64,000 bases of DNA from Vandiemenella viatica (lineage: Eukaryota > Arthropoda > Insecta > Orthoptera > Morabidae). The position numbers were made by a program, and so were the translations under genes. The notes beneath the pieces are model-generated. The model made no database searches and had not been told where the DNA came from. It worked only from the letters and a program-made list of their open reading frames with translations. Positions 1 to 12,080 of this stretch are shown piece by piece (the stretch's first letter is position 1; each line of letters begins with the position of its first letter). Where the stretch lies: contig CM061919.1 of assembly GCA_031002005.1 (NCBI GenBank), positions 221,896,739-221,960,738 of the forward strand, written 5' to 3'.

Positions 1-332
1 ACCGCTTTCCATCCTGAAAGCGGCGCAAATTTAGCACACGAAACTACAAGGCTCCAGATTTCCCCCCCCCCCCCAAATGAAAAATCATATGCAAAGTAAC
101 TATAAATTTGTCTTAATTGCAGGACCAATAAAATAACATATAATGCACAAGTTTATGCTAATCTATGCAATCAAAAAATAATCTACATAAAAGAAACTGT
201 CGGAAACAAACGGGAGGATTTTTGAATGTTCGCCCTTTGAGCACTAAACATTCTTTTATAAGCTAACCCCACCACAGCTCAGATAAATCAGTGAAGTTTT
301 ATGAGTACTAACTTCTAGTGTAATGTACTCAC

Positions 333-623
333 CACATCTTCCTTGGTGACTTCTCCGTTTTTGGTCCCCTCGTCTTTGGGCGTCTTGTTTTTCTCCTTGT
401 CCTTGCGAGAGGCGAACGCTCGGAACGAGAACTTCTTCTTGACCTTGTCCTTCTTGTCCTTATCTTTCTTGGCCTTGTCTTTATCCTTTTCCGCAGTGAC
501 TGGTTCTGCCTCTTCCGCCCCTGACCCGTTGACCTGTGGCTGGGACTCCGCCTCTGTCTTCACCGGGGCTGCTTCGTCGTCCACCACCGCCTCCGAGCCG
601 TTCATCACCACGGCATCGCCATC
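333..623 (-). CDS. Akap200: Akap200/MARCKS-like gene, coding exon 2 (internal exon)
   Basis: This 97-codon internal exon reads from a TTGCAG acceptor (just above 623) to a GTG|GTGAGT donor (just below 333), phase 0 at both ends. The product is acidic and Ala/Glu/Pro-rich at first, then changes to a Lys/Asp run (KDKDKAKKDKDKKDK) and the basic-aromatic motif VKKKFSFRAF at exon residues 61-70. Known for the family: MARCKS-type effector domains bind acidic membrane lipid, actin and calmodulin and are PKC targets; Drosophila Akap200 also anchors PKA at the membrane. The low-complexity acidic composition and effector motif match that family. It joins in frame to the exon at 24,135-24,305 across a 23.5 kb intron. 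No RII-binding helix is visible here, and later exons lie outside the window, so PKA anchoring is inferred from family membership only. A plain MARCKS-like protein is the alternative reading. Confidence 0.8.
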
Positions 624-1790
624 CTGCAACCAAAGTCTTCACTATACGCAACACACCAAATTAAATCCATAGCATCTCAAGTGTTGACGTAGGTAAATGG
701 CTGATCCTTCCACGGAATCACCACTTTACTACTACAAATTCAATAACACTAGTTTTCCTCGCTGTTAATCTAGTAACGTTCACAGAAAGTGACTGCATGA
801 TAATTGAATACATCTGTCAATAACATCAATGCATCTTAAATAATAGTGTTTCATACTTGCAACTTATAATATTAGCAACACAGATAAGTTTGTCTGCCTT
901 GGTCGCGTTGGTATTCGCAGGATAGAATTACGATGCAAAGATCAGAGGCCGGTGGCATGGGAGGTTCCAAATAAGTTATGTTAATCTTGTGCTGTCCGTA
1001 GTGGATACAAAATGATATATGTATATACGCTGTGAGAGATGGGGGAAAAAAAGGGGGGGAGCAGCAACCTGTATGACAAAATAATCACCACACAACATCC
1101 GTATATAGGCCTATACGTAGCACCATATATCAAGGGGTCGAGGTTTTTTTTCGTGGCAACATTTCTTTGGCGCCCTGCAGTTCAGTTTTTAGACCATATT
1201 GATACACGAAACAACCTTGAAATACAATATGAATGACTGGTTGGACAATGAACAGTCGAAGTAATGAAAATTTGTTTATCCTACACCAAAGAAAGACAAC
1301 TCCCTCCGCACCCAAAATCATAAGCGCTTGGGAGAGGTATTTACATTTATTGACAATACAGTATTTTAGAACATTTGTTTGTCTGGACGAAGATATTCGT
1401 AAAAACAGATGCCTCTTCCAAACAATGCATTCCAACGCTTCCTTGCGATGGAGAATATCGTTGAGGTGTATTCAGATTTGTGTGTGCTCGTACAATACTC
1501 GTTCGCATGGCTGGGAAGAGGGTTAGGAGCGCTGTGTTGAACCCTGGAAGGGGACGGCGTCGTGGCAGCTTCGCGTTTTCTGCTCGACAACCTCCACACT
1601 GAATTTTGACTGTAGTTTCCTCTTCTTGTGCAAACTAGCCATCACTAAGCCGAACCATTCAAAACCAATCTGGCGTAATCTTCCTTGTTTGAAGACATTT
1701 CAAGACTGAGGTGAAACGACACTGCCGGTGGTTTGGGGATCGTTCAAATTGACCACGGATCGTTAAAGTTCGCCGTGAGAACTTGCACAT
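624..1790. other. Intron sequence, no feature recognised
   Basis: AT-rich sequence just upstream (minus-strand sense) of coding exon 2. I find no gene, clear repeat or TIR pair. Short open frames around 1.0-1.6 kb overlap each other on both strands and have no recognisable content. Confidence 0.5.
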
Positions 1791-2489
1791 TTGCGAGCGG
1801 ATGTGTTAATTTACTGTCTGTCCTAAAGCATCAGACCTTCCTTCATATTTCTCCGTCATCGGGCTGCTGGCATCCTTCGAAGTTCACGCCATTTGATTGA
1901 AGAATACGCTCCGAAGGCCTTTCCACTTTAGAAGCAGTCCTGGAACTCGTTTTTTTTTGGTATCGCCTTTATAGCGTTTCTTTGACGAGGGGTGTCCTTT
2001 GAGCGACATTTTTAATCTTGGGTACAGTCAAAAGTCACAGGGGGCTACGTCAGGGCTGTACGGAGGCTGACGGAAAAGTACGACTGTGGTTTGTCAAATA
2101 TTGCTGCACGAGGTTCGAAGCATGCGCTGGCCGTTATCGTGATGAAGCCAGTCACCGCTAGACCAAAGCTGATGCAGTTTCCTTCTAATTGCGTCACGCA
2201 TTCGTTTCATACTTCAAGATAATATTCTTTGTTGATCGTCTGACCTTTACGAGCATATTCGTGGTGCACAACTCTCATAATAACAAAACAATCGGCAAGA
2301 CTTCACATTGGCGAGCTTTTCTCGGTCGTGGCTCCGACGACAGCTTCAACTGCGAAGACTGTCGTTTTGTTTCAGGTCAAAAACCATAAACCTACGATTA
2401 ATCACAAGTTATCTTTTAAGCAGATTTTCACCATTATTTACCGCTTCCAAATTACCCTGAGCGATTTCAAGGCGAAGGTTGTTATTATT

Positions 2490-2720
2490 ATTATTATTAC
2501 TACTCCTCAGAGATTAACTAAAAATGTGTGGCGGAGGATGCATTGCACCTACCCGAAAGGGTAATAGTTTGGAAGGGATATACGGGATATGACAGGAGGC
2601 GCCATTGGGTTATTGTGAGGAACCATCCCAGCACTCGCCTGGAGTGATCCGGGAAAACCATGGGAAACCCAGATCAAGATAGTCTGAATGCTTTATCGAA
2701 AGCTACTCCTGTCGGATTTC
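2490..2720 (-). repeat. Repeat plus SINE fragment inside the mariner relic
   Basis: 2,495-2,600 resembles 18,370-18,490 in direct orientation (shared ATTACTxCTCAGAGAxTxACTAAAA and GGAAGGGATATA blocks). The rest (about 2,600-2,700) resembles the reverse strand of the tRNA-type SINE body (CTGGAGTGATCCGGGAAAACC). It carries no tRNA head. Confidence 0.5.
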
Positions 2721-3075
2721 AACTTTACTTCTCCGGTAAATGCATTCCTATACAACCAGATTTCCCTTTCTATTCCATTCCCTAATCGCTCGTGGAAAAA
2801 TGAGCACAGAAATAAATCGGTTCTGCTCCACCGTTAGTAATTTTGAACTTAATTTCGCACACACGCGAACCATTTGCAATTTTTCAGTCAAAATCTTCCC
2901 AACACTAGTATTCCAAGTTTTCGCACAGTCATTCTACGATCTTCATTGATCTCAAGTCGCACAAGTTCGATATTATCCGGTATTTCTGTCGAAGGCCGCC
3001 CAGAGCGTGGGTTATTATCAACAGACGTCCGGCCATCTTTGAACCGCTTATACCACTTGTGTATACGGTAGTCCC

Positions 3076-3300
3076 TTTTTTTTTTTTTTTTTAATCTGCT
3101 TTACGTCTCTTAACAGTGAGGTCTTTAGAGACGGGAAAGGATGGGGGCAAAGAATGGGATGGAATGCGGCCACGGCATTCTGAAGGAAGCATCCCGGCAT
3201 TTGCCTGGAAACCATGGAAACCCCAAATCTGGACGGGGGGGGGGGGGATTCGAACCAGAATGCGAGGCCACAACGCTATCCGTTACACCACCACGCTCGG
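3076..3300 (-). mobile_element. tRNA-derived SINE, near full length
   Basis: On the minus strand it starts with a tRNA-like head (GTGGTGTAACGG as A box, GGTTCGAATCC as B box), runs through the family body (CCAGATTTGGGG, CATGGTTTCC, GCCGGGATGCTTCC, GTCTCTAAAGACCTC, GTTAAGAGACGTAAAGC) and ends in a poly(A) tail seen here as poly(T) from 3,076. It inserted into the mariner relic. Confidence 0.8.
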
Positions 3301-3670
3301 TCAAATGCGGTCTTCGTCATTTCGATGGTCTCCGTAAAACTCTTCGAGTTTAAAGCAAATTCGTTGCTCCGATCTTTTATTAATTTTTTAAGATAGAAAA
3401 ATGCGACGAACGCAGAAAACTTTGTAAACAAACGTACGCTGCGCGTGAAGTAAGGCGTCCCGGCGACAACTGTGGCATCTAGAGAGTTCGTGAAGCTATA
3501 CTGTTGACACTCATGCCCGACATTTGGCGCTAAAATTGCCAGGAGTGAGGATGTCAAGGAAGACCTCGTATACGCATTACAGACTAGAACGCTCTTACAC
3601 TAGCATTGTTTCCCAGAGAAAAGATCCCATCAAACTGTTGAGCAATACAGATGTAGTGATAAGTAATTTA

Positions 3671-4045
3671 GAGTGTGTCCATAAATTACTTAGCACCATT
3701 TTGGCCTTCTGTGAACCCCCTCTCCATCCACATAACAGTGGCTTTTGTTTCAAATCCCCCCCCCCCTCCCGCCTAACACGTAAGTCTTTTTCTCCTACCG
3801 ATTGCAGAAGGCATTTTGTACAGATTTCTCCAGTCAGACGATCTTAAATTATATACAGAGAAAAATGACGGAAGTAAATAATTACATGCTATTGCCTGTT
3901 CTGTACCTCATTTTAAGTGTAACAAATAATATGAATGAAAAGCTACGTGGCCTGGCTTGGAACCCCTCTTCCTCCTCCACATAGCCCAGCGTAGCTTTAC
4001 AGCCAACCCTCCCTCTCTAGACCGAGACATAGTTTATGGAGCTCC
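3671..4045 (+). mobile_element. Harbinger-like MITE, family 1, diverged copy
   Basis: Non-autonomous element with terminal inverted repeats (GAGTGTGTCCATAAATTACT at the left, GGAGCTCCATAAACTATG reading in from the right). It shares the family body: ACCATTTTGGCC, a C-rich run, ACGTAGCTTTTT-like block, TTTTGTACxGTTTTCTC, TAAATTAxATACxGAG, CCAGCGTAG. The oldest-looking of the copies here. Confidence 0.65.
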
Positions 4046-5947
4046 GGTAACAGGTCAGATGGTTAAATGACAATTCTATCTTAAAACATAGTTAAGAAAA
4101 TTTTTGCGGGTAATTTGACAGACAAAAAAAAACCGGATTTTTAAGAGGAATAATTCCTACTATTAGAATTATAAAGTATACAATAAAACGAAATCAAATC
4201 GGAGCAAGCATATAATAGAAAAGCAAATAGCACAATTTTGGATAAAACACCTGGATGAACACACAAATTAAATATTACATTACTCGCTGGCATTAACTTG
4301 CTCCAATTTTCTGTAATCTAATCCGAAAATTTCACATGGAAATCTTAATGGAATGGTCATTTATTTTGGTATAAGAATGTCATTTACTAGCAGCACAGGA
4401 TGTTACAGGCTGAGAGCGGCAGGTGGTTCGGGAGCAGAGCACAAAGGCCGACCTTGGACATCCGGGACCTCGGCAGCGAGCACAGCTTGGAACGGATCCG
4501 AACTGCCCGCCTTCACGTGACGCACATGCATAAAGCCAAGGACTATCGGCATGCCTTCCACACTGACAGGCCACCATTAAAGTAAAACAAATTACGGTGG
4601 GAAAAATTCAGATTCATGGATATTACATTATTAAAATATTTATATAGGCAGGGCTTAGTTTACAATGACGCATAGAGAGGACACGAGAGACATTATGACC
4701 AAAAAAACCACGGACAGCCACTAAACCAAAACATAAATACCTATACCCACCAAGAACAATTGCCCTTAATATGGAAAAGACTTTCCCTGCGACAAACGAA
4801 CAGGAAAATGAACTGACGCAAGACGAACAACTTCCAACACATCTTGACGAAAGACCCAGAACAGATGCGGATAGTAACTAAAGATGAAACCACTTAAAAC
4901 TGTCGGCCTTAAAAGCTGCCTGATGCCAAATAATAGATGTAAATATTAGATAAAACAAATGTAAATATTAGAAAATAATAAACAAAAATATAAAATAGTA
5001 GATTAATTGTAAGAATTTGTAAATAACTTTTAACCCCAAATTAAGAATTTAAGTTTTAAGTTAATTGTATCAAAATGTTTCAAATAAAGAAAAACACAAT
5101 AAAATGTAAACCTTTGGCTGAAAAGAACTCACGTTCTACACCGGCCCGCCCTCTGCCCTCAGCAGAGGGAATGAAAGATAAAAAAAATTACATCGCTTCC
5201 CTCACCCTCTCAACATCCGTAATTAGAATTTTACTAAAGCCTTCAATCCAACTTAGTCTTACCTTATGTTGTTCTTCGAAACCTACAGGAAGGCACAATA
5301 TTACTATGTCGTTTCGTCAGCTTTGTTGATTACCTTCTGATGTAATACAATACTGCATTTCTTATCCGAAGTGGTCCCATTTCTCATCAACAAGCTAAAA
5401 CATCCACTTTATTAACGATACGTGTTTCGTATCGACAGTACAAGACGAAAGCAAAAATCTGCAAATTACGACGGAAGATCTTTACAACCTCCACCACTTA
5501 AGAGTTTCATCAGACTCCAAGTGCTCACTATTTCGCAGATAGGGTCCCCGGAGCGAAATATGAAATACATAGCTAAGAACTGCTTTTGCTGCGTAACTAC
5601 GGTCTGTTAAAATAGTTCATTTTTGCGGCATCGAGTCGACAGTCATATTTCAGAAAAATCTTGCCACTGCCTTAATACCATTCGCCTAAAAAGCTGTCCC
5701 GAAATTCTTAAGGCATTAAACAGCGATAACCCGTTCTAAAGAACAAGAGTTGTTATGTATAAAGGTACTATCAGTCATTCAAGTAAACTAGCTAAATTAA
5801 AAAAACCAACCTTTATAACTTGGCTGAATAATGAACCTGGGTCCCTTGCATGCCAGGTCCGAAACTACTCAACCACGATACCATTTTAAAATTCTGTGCC
5901 ACCGGAATTAGAATACCTCGTATCTTGCTGTAGGCAGTCTGACATTA
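4046..5947. other. Intron sequence with one GC-rich patch
   Basis: Mostly AT-rich. The patch 4,390-4,590 is clearly more GC-rich and open on both strands for about 60 codons, but neither translation is recognisable and no splice sites frame it. 4,680-5,095 has the look of a retroelement 3' end (A-rich, with AATAAA near 5,085), without a recognisable protein. Confidence 0.3.
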
Positions 5948-6326
5948 GAGAGCCTGCATAAACCACGTAGCTCCATTTTGGCCTCTTGTGAACCCCCCTC
6001 CCTCCACGTAGCCGTACATGGCTTTTGTCTCTACCCCCCCCCCCACGTAGCACGTAGCTTTTTTCCCTTTTGATTCCAGAAGACATTTTGTACTGTTTTC
6101 TTTTGTCAGACTATTGTAAATTACATACTGAGATAGTTAACTGAGGGAAATAAATATTCACATGCTGTTGTGAGTTCTGTTCCTCATTTTAACTGTAAAA
6201 AATGTTATGAAAGGAAAGCTACGTGGCCTGGCTCTGACCCCCCCCCCCTCCCCCTCGTATCCCAGCGTAGCCTTTCAGCCAACCCCTCCACCCATGGACC
6301 GAGCCACGTAGTTTGTGCACGGTCCC
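5948..6326 (+). mobile_element. Harbinger-like MITE, family 1
   Basis: TIRs GAGAGCCTGCATAAACCACG and, inward from the right, GGGACCGTGCACAAACTACG. The body shares CGTAGCTCCATTTTGGCC, two C-runs and the CCCAGCGTAGCC block with the copies at 7,093 and 58,221. TTA precedes the left end and GTA follows the right end, so the 3-bp target duplication is imperfect here. Confidence 0.75.
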
Positions 6327-7092
6327 GTATGAATTCTCGTAACACCATGAAATTGTTGTAAACGAAATCGCTGGGATTTCAATTTATGAAGCTAACAGGT
6401 TCACAGATACAGTTTTAAATGAGACGTTCCGCTGTTCTCCCAATAAGAAGCTATCCCGCAGTGACTGTCAGCGGGATACCCCGGAAGTGGGATGACTCAA
6501 TCAGCAATGAGTGGCGATACTGCATTACTCATCTGGTCTACTGGTACTAGCGTCAGAGTGAAACCAAGAGAGATTTCAAGATTACAATCCTTTTTAGTAA
6601 CGTTTTACAGATCCTTAGAACTCTTTAAACACTGGTAGTATTTTCTCTTGTGCACATACACAGATGAGGAATGGTTCCAATAATGAGTAATCAAAGTACT
6701 CTACTGAAAACTTGAAATTGTCAGTGTAATTCTTACACTGAACTTAGAATCGCTTGAATCTGGGGGCCATACCGACCGAACTCAAATTCTCCAAAAGTGA
6801 AACAATTTCGTCTCTTCTCTCAATTTTCTGGATGCGCAGGTCACTCCTGCACTGGTCTATCTGGCGATTGAATGGCTTTCGGGAAAGCTGGTAACATTTT
6901 AAGTCCGACAAGGAAAGCAAGTTTTCCATGGTTTCCCGAAATTACTAGGTCAATTCAGGAATAATTACTTCGGCCATTGCCTTTAGGAAGCAAAAGGACT
7001 GTAGATTCCTTAGTTCTCAACAATACTGCCAAACTTCTAATGACATTGTACACTATCCCTAGCAGGGTGTGGGGGGGGGAACTCAAATATAA
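6327..7092. other. Intron sequence, nothing recognised
   Basis: No supported gene. Short minus-strand frame at 6,744-6,929 has no recognisable content. Confidence 0.4.
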
Positions 7093-7442
7093 GGGAGCGT
7101 GCATAAAACACGTCGCTCCATTTTGGCCTCCTGTGAACCCCCTCCCCCCACGTGGCTTTTACCTCTACCCCCCCCCCCCCCCTACGTAGCACGTAGCTTT
7201 TTTCCCCACTTTTGATTCCAGAAGACATTTTGTACCGTTTTCTCAGGTAAGACTATTGTAAATTACATACGGAGATAATTAACTGAGGGAAATAAATATT
7301 CATATGCTGTTGTGAGTTCTGTTCCTCACTTTAACTGTGAAAAACGTGGCCTGGCTCAGAACCCCCCGTCCCCCCACGTAGCCTTTCAGCCAACGCTCCC
7401 CCCCCCCCCCTGGATCGAGCCAAGTAGTTTGTGCACGGTCCC
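7093..7442 (+). mobile_element. Harbinger-like MITE, family 1, with TAA target duplication
   Basis: 350 bp with TIRs GGGAGCGTGCATAAAACACG and GGGACCGTGCACAAACTACT, flanked on both sides by TAA (7,090-7,092 and 7,443-7,445). A 3-bp TWA duplication is the hallmark of the PIF/Harbinger superfamily. No coding capacity. Confidence 0.8.
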
Positions 7443-7445
7443 TAA

Positions 7446-8760
7446 CGAATAGCAGAAAGTATTAGTTACAAATGCACTGGATTACCAAAGATGTCTTAGA
7501 CGAAGGGTAGTCAACCTTTTTTTACCAACCACCCACTTTTGTGCCTCTTAATAGTAAAAATTTCTAACCTATCACCGAATTTACTGTTATGGTGATTTAT
7601 GAAGAAGGGAAGTAACTTCACAAAAATTTACAAAAGTAGAATTACCGCAAGTTAAAGCAAATACTTTATGTCGGAATCACTACGTTGGCAGAATAAATAA
7701 AACAACTTACCGCATTTAAATCTATATTTTTATTTGTACTTTGCGTACACAGAAGCATGAATCTTGGAGAAATTACATTTAATTTATTAATGAGAGTCCC
7801 GTGTGTGATGCTGTGAAACTAAATACGGGACATTTGGGTCAATTTAGGATAAAGGAACTAACTAAGGTCTACGCTTTCTAAAATAATCAGGCGATTTCTT
7901 TCTTTAGTCATGTCATTAACAGCACGAAAGCCTGATTACATCAGATGAGACGGGGAAAAGTATCAGTAAAATGGATATAGTTTTCCACATATTCAGATGG
8001 AATATATATATATATATATATCCGTATCCATCCCCTTTGGATTTATATTTACTTTTTTCATTATATCCAATTTCTAACGATTCTTCTTGGGAAATTGTAT
8101 TGGTGGGCGGTTGAACCGTGTTGACTACCACTGTGAGACTGTTGATATCGAGAATAACAGGGTCAAACAAGGAGAACATGTCTCGGTGGAAGCAAGCGGC
8201 ACTGGCATTGCGATTAGTGAAGAATGTGGTGGGAGGGCGCCTGCTCGGGCTGCAAGGTCGCGTGAGCTCTCCAAGGACAAGGCACCATTGTAATTGTGAA
8301 TGCAGTCCGCATTAGCAAACACATCCGCACCTTTGCCGCTTCAAGCCGCAAACAAAAAAAAATACAGTACGTATACTGTCAGGTTCTCATGTTCACGAAT
8401 ACTTCACGCCACAAGAGGGCAGTTAGAGACGACATTTACAGCTTTCTGAAGGAAATTTTTTCCTTATTGTACTGCTAAAGACTCAAGTGAGAAGGAACAG
8501 TAACTTCAAAATTCCTTTAATTGCTGCTGCACATTACTCGCGAATAATATTGGTGTAACGAACAACTATAAACTTAGCATAGAAGCATTACCAATAAATA
8601 AACAGTTCGGAATAAAGAATCTTATTGGCTGTGCATAGTTAACGAAATAGGGTATCGATCATTTGTTATTATTCTATTAATTCTATAAATGCACAGAGTT
8701 TCAGGGATTTTAAACTCAATTTACCAGCAAAATAAGTGATATCAATATTAAAAACAAGAT
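7446..8760. other. Intron sequence with a short (TA)n tract
   Basis: Holds a (TA)n microsatellite at about 8,001-8,020. The region 8,040-8,330 is open on both strands, and the minus frame (LDINSLTVVVNTVQPPTN) looks protein-like. I find no splice sites or homology to support it. Confidence 0.3.
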
Positions 8761-8764
8761 TTAC

Positions 8765-9054
8765 TTGCACAAGAATTTGAAAGACGAGCATCCGACGCGA
8801 TTCCTACAGTGGCGGCCTCGTTTTGTGTACGAAGCCACTCCTGTGGCAGTGATCGTTACGATTTGCGGCAACTGCCTTGTTCGAGCTCTGGTGGAGCCAT
8901 TTTCACCATCCCAGTTTCTGCCATTAGATTGTGTGATCCCAGATTCTATATCCCCAGAGTCTATGATTAAATCTGAAATATTCGCAGTGCATTTACAGTG
9001 AGAGCATACGACGCTTCGTATGGGGAAGTTAAAATTGCAAACTAGCAGACACAC
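8765..9054 (-). other. Coding-like stretch, unrecognised
   Basis: A minus-strand frame of 97 codons ends in ...SSFKFLCK. An acceptor-like TATTTCAG sits inside it at about 8,972 and a weak donor-like GTAAAT overlaps its end. I do not recognise the protein. It could be an exon of a nested gene with the segment at 9,402-9,718, but the phases I tried do not join. Treat as unproven. Confidence 0.2.
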
Positions 9055-9401
9055 TATTGATGAGTGGGCCTGTAATGGCTTTCACGTTTCATTTTTCTTC
9101 ATATACTCAAAACACTATCACCCTCACTCACTCAATTCACACACGAAGGGAACGACCTAGCCACTCCCCTATCGTATCTAGCCTAGTAGGGCTCCTAGAA
9201 GAGTCATTTTTATTCTCCACAGTCTTTTTTTTCCGAGCAAATAAAGTTAGACACTTTCTTCTCGTCGTCCTTCCCGTTCCTTTATGGCCGACCACTGTTC
9301 TGCTGACTGCCAACACAGTACTTATTTAGAACTGTTTCTGAGCGTCGTTCACTTATTTGGCAACTTACCGACAGACTCTACAATCGATAGTCCGTGAGTA
9401 A

Positions 9402-9718
9402 CTAAAGGTTACTCTCAAGTATTTGTAATTTCAGTGACGACATTGTGGACACGACTGACCTGGCTTTACCCGTTTTGGTAATGCCGAAAGCGAGGGGAAG
9501 GCACAGCAGTTTTTGTGCTTGACAAGCACCTCCAAGTGGCACAGAGAATACAGACCGCAACACCTGAGCATGCTCATATATTTCTTCGCGCCTTTTGTCT
9601 GTATACGGTGGCAACTCATATATCGCATGGATTTGCTTCAACTTCGATGAAACAAATTTAGTTTTGGTTCCCAATTCATGCATTAACTTCTTTAAACGCC
9701 AAGCAATTTGACAACCAT
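9402..9718 (-). other. Coding-like stretch of about 105 codons, unrecognised
   Basis: Reads DGCQIAWRLKKLMHELGTKT, then KFVSSKLKQIHAIYELPPYT, then a charged helical part and FSVPLGGACQAQKLL, ending in a stop at 9,402. Composition is unlike the surrounding AT-rich intron. A strong donor-like CCAG|GTCAGT lies within it at about 9,460. A SINE (9,722) begins 3 bp upstream, so any 5' continuation has been displaced. It may be an exon of an unknown nested gene or a retrocopied fragment. I could not match it to any family. Confidence 0.35.
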
Positions 9719-9721
9719 CTA

Positions 9722-9950
9722 TTTTTTTTTTTTTTTACGGCTTAACGCCTCGTCGACGTAGAGGTCATTGGAGGCAGGAAAGGACTGGACAAGAAACTGG
9801 AAAGAGTTCTGCCCCGGCCTATTTAAGGAAGCATCCCGGCAATCACCTGGAGTGATTTGGAGAAACCATGGAAAACCCAAATCTGGATGGCCGGAAGGGG
9901 ATTCGAATCTGTGTCCTCCCGAATGCAAGGCTCGGCCAATAAGCTCGGTT
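9722..9950 (-). mobile_element. tRNA-derived SINE
   Basis: Poly(T) at 9,722 is the A-tail of a minus-strand element. The body is TTAAGCCGTAAA..., GCCGGGATGCTTCC, CCAGATTTGGGTTTTCC, and the B-box region GGATTCGAATC is read on the plus strand at about 9,899. The A-tail end carries the CTCGTCGACG variant also seen in the copy at 40,345. Confidence 0.75.
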
Positions 9951-10106
9951 CGCTTTGTAAACGTTGCTCAGTACAACTCAATTCAACCCATGACGAATTA
10001 ATGTGGAAATAAAACAATATTTTAAGCTTTCCTTGACACTGAATTCTAAACCTGTTTGCAGTTTCGAATAACTGAACAGGAAACCATAAAAATTGATAAT
10101 GCTGTA

Positions 10107-10445
10107 CAGTGGCGTAGCTAGGTCAACAAGGGCCCCGATGCAAAAAATTTATTTTGGGCCCTCAGGCCAGATGGGTGACATTTTTTTTGCTTTGTGTTGC
10201 TGGTAAGGGCCCCTGAGCTGAGGATGGGGCCCTTGAGTTGTTCTTAGGGCCCCCTGAGCAGTTTTGGGGGCCCTTAGTGAGGGGCTTCCTGTGTCTCAGG
10301 GACCCCCTTAGACGATTGTAGAGCTAAAAAAAAGTCGCCAGTTTGCCATGAAGGCTCGTGGGCTCCTGAACTGCGCTTGGGGGCCCCCAGAGCGTAGGGG
10401 CCACGGTGCACTGCACCGCCTAGCCCCATAGTAGCTACGCCCCTG
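10107..10445 (+). mobile_element. hAT-type MITE with 8-bp target duplication ATGCTGTA
   Basis: 339 bp beginning CAGTGGCGTAGCTAGG and ending so that the right TIR reads inward CAGGGGCGTAGCTACT. It is flanked by perfect 8-bp duplications ATGCTGTA (10,099-10,106 and 10,446-10,453). The interior is rich in GGGCCC blocks. A shorter relative is at 44,319. Eight-bp duplications and CAGxGGCG ends fit the hAT superfamily. Confidence 0.85.
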
Positions 10446-10453
10446 ATGCTGTA

Positions 10454-12080
10454 CTAGGTATAATAAATTTTTATCACCTAATATCTCATTTGGAAAATGG
10501 ACGCATATTTCTGACTACCTGCACAAACCGCATCATTGGTAAACTTCATACGCAGAATACCAGAATAAGCTAAACATTCATTGGTTTATTTAGAGACATT
10601 CCAATTTGAAAATTCAGACTCGCGCACATTTGCATCCCTTTTATTCATTTACAAGGTGGCACGTACGAAAATTCAGCGAATGATACACGACGAATAGCGA
10701 GGTTGGTGGTTTGTAGTTGGATGAAAGAAGAGCCGGCAATTGTTTGTGAACTGATACATACCAAAACACTTAAGTCTTACGAAACAATTAGAAATAACGA
10801 AATATTTCCCCAACAGAAACAGAAATATCCGAAAAGCTCCTTACTCCAGTTTATGAATATCTGTAATACGTGGTGCTGCTATCTACTGGTATGAGATCAC
10901 TCCTTACCTACGCCAATGAAGCCTAGCATACCTGTAACTCGATTGTTCGTAATTTTGCGATTTACGGGTTGAATTTCGAAAAATTCCTTTCTTAATGACA
11001 CCAAAACGCGGAACTTAAATCTTTAAAATCACACCTCATTTATTGATTTTGGTAAAGTATGGAGGGACAGATTGCCAACTGCTTTGAACCTTGAAGACTG
11101 TTCACAACCAATAACCATATTTAAACTTTTTGCGCGCTCTGTTTCCTGGAAAGCAATGACAATTTTCCAGATTATTCGCCTACCTAGGCTCCTGTCATCC
11201 AATTTAAAATTTCTTCAAAGAAATTTCTTAACCATTTGGCAACTACAATACAGACAACTTTTCTTAGAAGCGATATATGCAGCTACCGCTGGCACATCAC
11301 CAAATAGTTACCAAGTCATAGGATTCATATAAATATGTTTGAAAGTTATTACTAATTACCGGAGAAGTGTCTATAATTGACCTGATTCATTTTTTTCGGA
11401 GTATCGGAAGACAGCGTCAGAAGGGAGTAAATCTACAGGAAGTGTGTTTCTGAAAACCTTATTACCGAACTCGTTGCATGGGACAGACGTATTGTTAAAA
11501 CTGTAGAGTTCGATATTCATTATGTATATACATAAACTATAAAACTGGAAAGTCTTACATTAACTCCGTGCCAAATATTGGCTGCATGGTTATTTTCACA
11601 AAGAATTGCAAAGAGAGCACAGTAGACATTCAATTCTAGTAATTTAGCTCTATTCTCCAATACTTTATTCCAGTTTTGAAGCACGTATAAATATGAACAT
11701 TTTTCCACCACTTCAGAGGAGTACATATATTCTATAGCTTATACATGTGCACCAAAAATTGCAGCGAGTCTAGAGTCACTGTAATTCCTAATCGCAATGA
11801 GATTACGGCGTCTGAGTCACTTTCCTCTAAAGTTTCGCAAACTTTTAAGCCGTGAAGTCAGAGCTTTTACGACACCACAGCGTAACTAAAGTTAATTGCC
11901 TTTCCAAGTGCATTCATTACTCCTATCATTCGATTAACTTCATAAAAGAAAATAGTCAAATACGACATGAAAGAGCACCAAACGGTACTATGTTTTAAGA
12001 CTATTTCAATCAAATTTTTTTATTATTATTGTGGCAGGCTCGAGGAATTGCGTCAGACCTGACGGCATTCCGATGAGAAT
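10454..12080. other. Intron sequence, nothing recognised
   Basis: AT-rich, no gene, TIR pair or clear repeat seen. Confidence 0.4.

Larger units (their letters stand above)
1790..3420 (-). pseudogene. Mariner-family transposase relic, interrupted
   Basis: Minus-strand pieces read as a mariner transposase with many stops. From N to C: SNEFALNSKSFTETIEM near 3.30-3.37 kb; the helix-turn-helix part KWYKRFKDGRTSVDNN then PRSGRPST at about 2.98-3.07 kb; the catalytic segment WLHHDNGQR at about 2.13-2.16 kb; and QPPYSPDVAPCDF at about 2.03-2.07 kb. The two visible acidic residues (HHDN and PCDF) are 33 residues apart as read, close to the D34D spacing of mariner. A SINE (3,076-3,300) and another repeat (about 2,490-2,720) split the relic. 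It is dead and old. No TIRs were identified. Confidence 0.75.

Noticed and set aside
343..672. 109-codon plus-strand frame opposite the Akap200-like exon
   Set aside because: Antisense shadow of the coding exon on the minus strand, which has the splice sites and the MARCKS-type motif.
7916..8179. 87-codon minus-strand frame
   Set aside because: Part of it looks protein-like, but it runs into a (TA)n tract and has no homology or splice sites. Mentioned only in the intron block.
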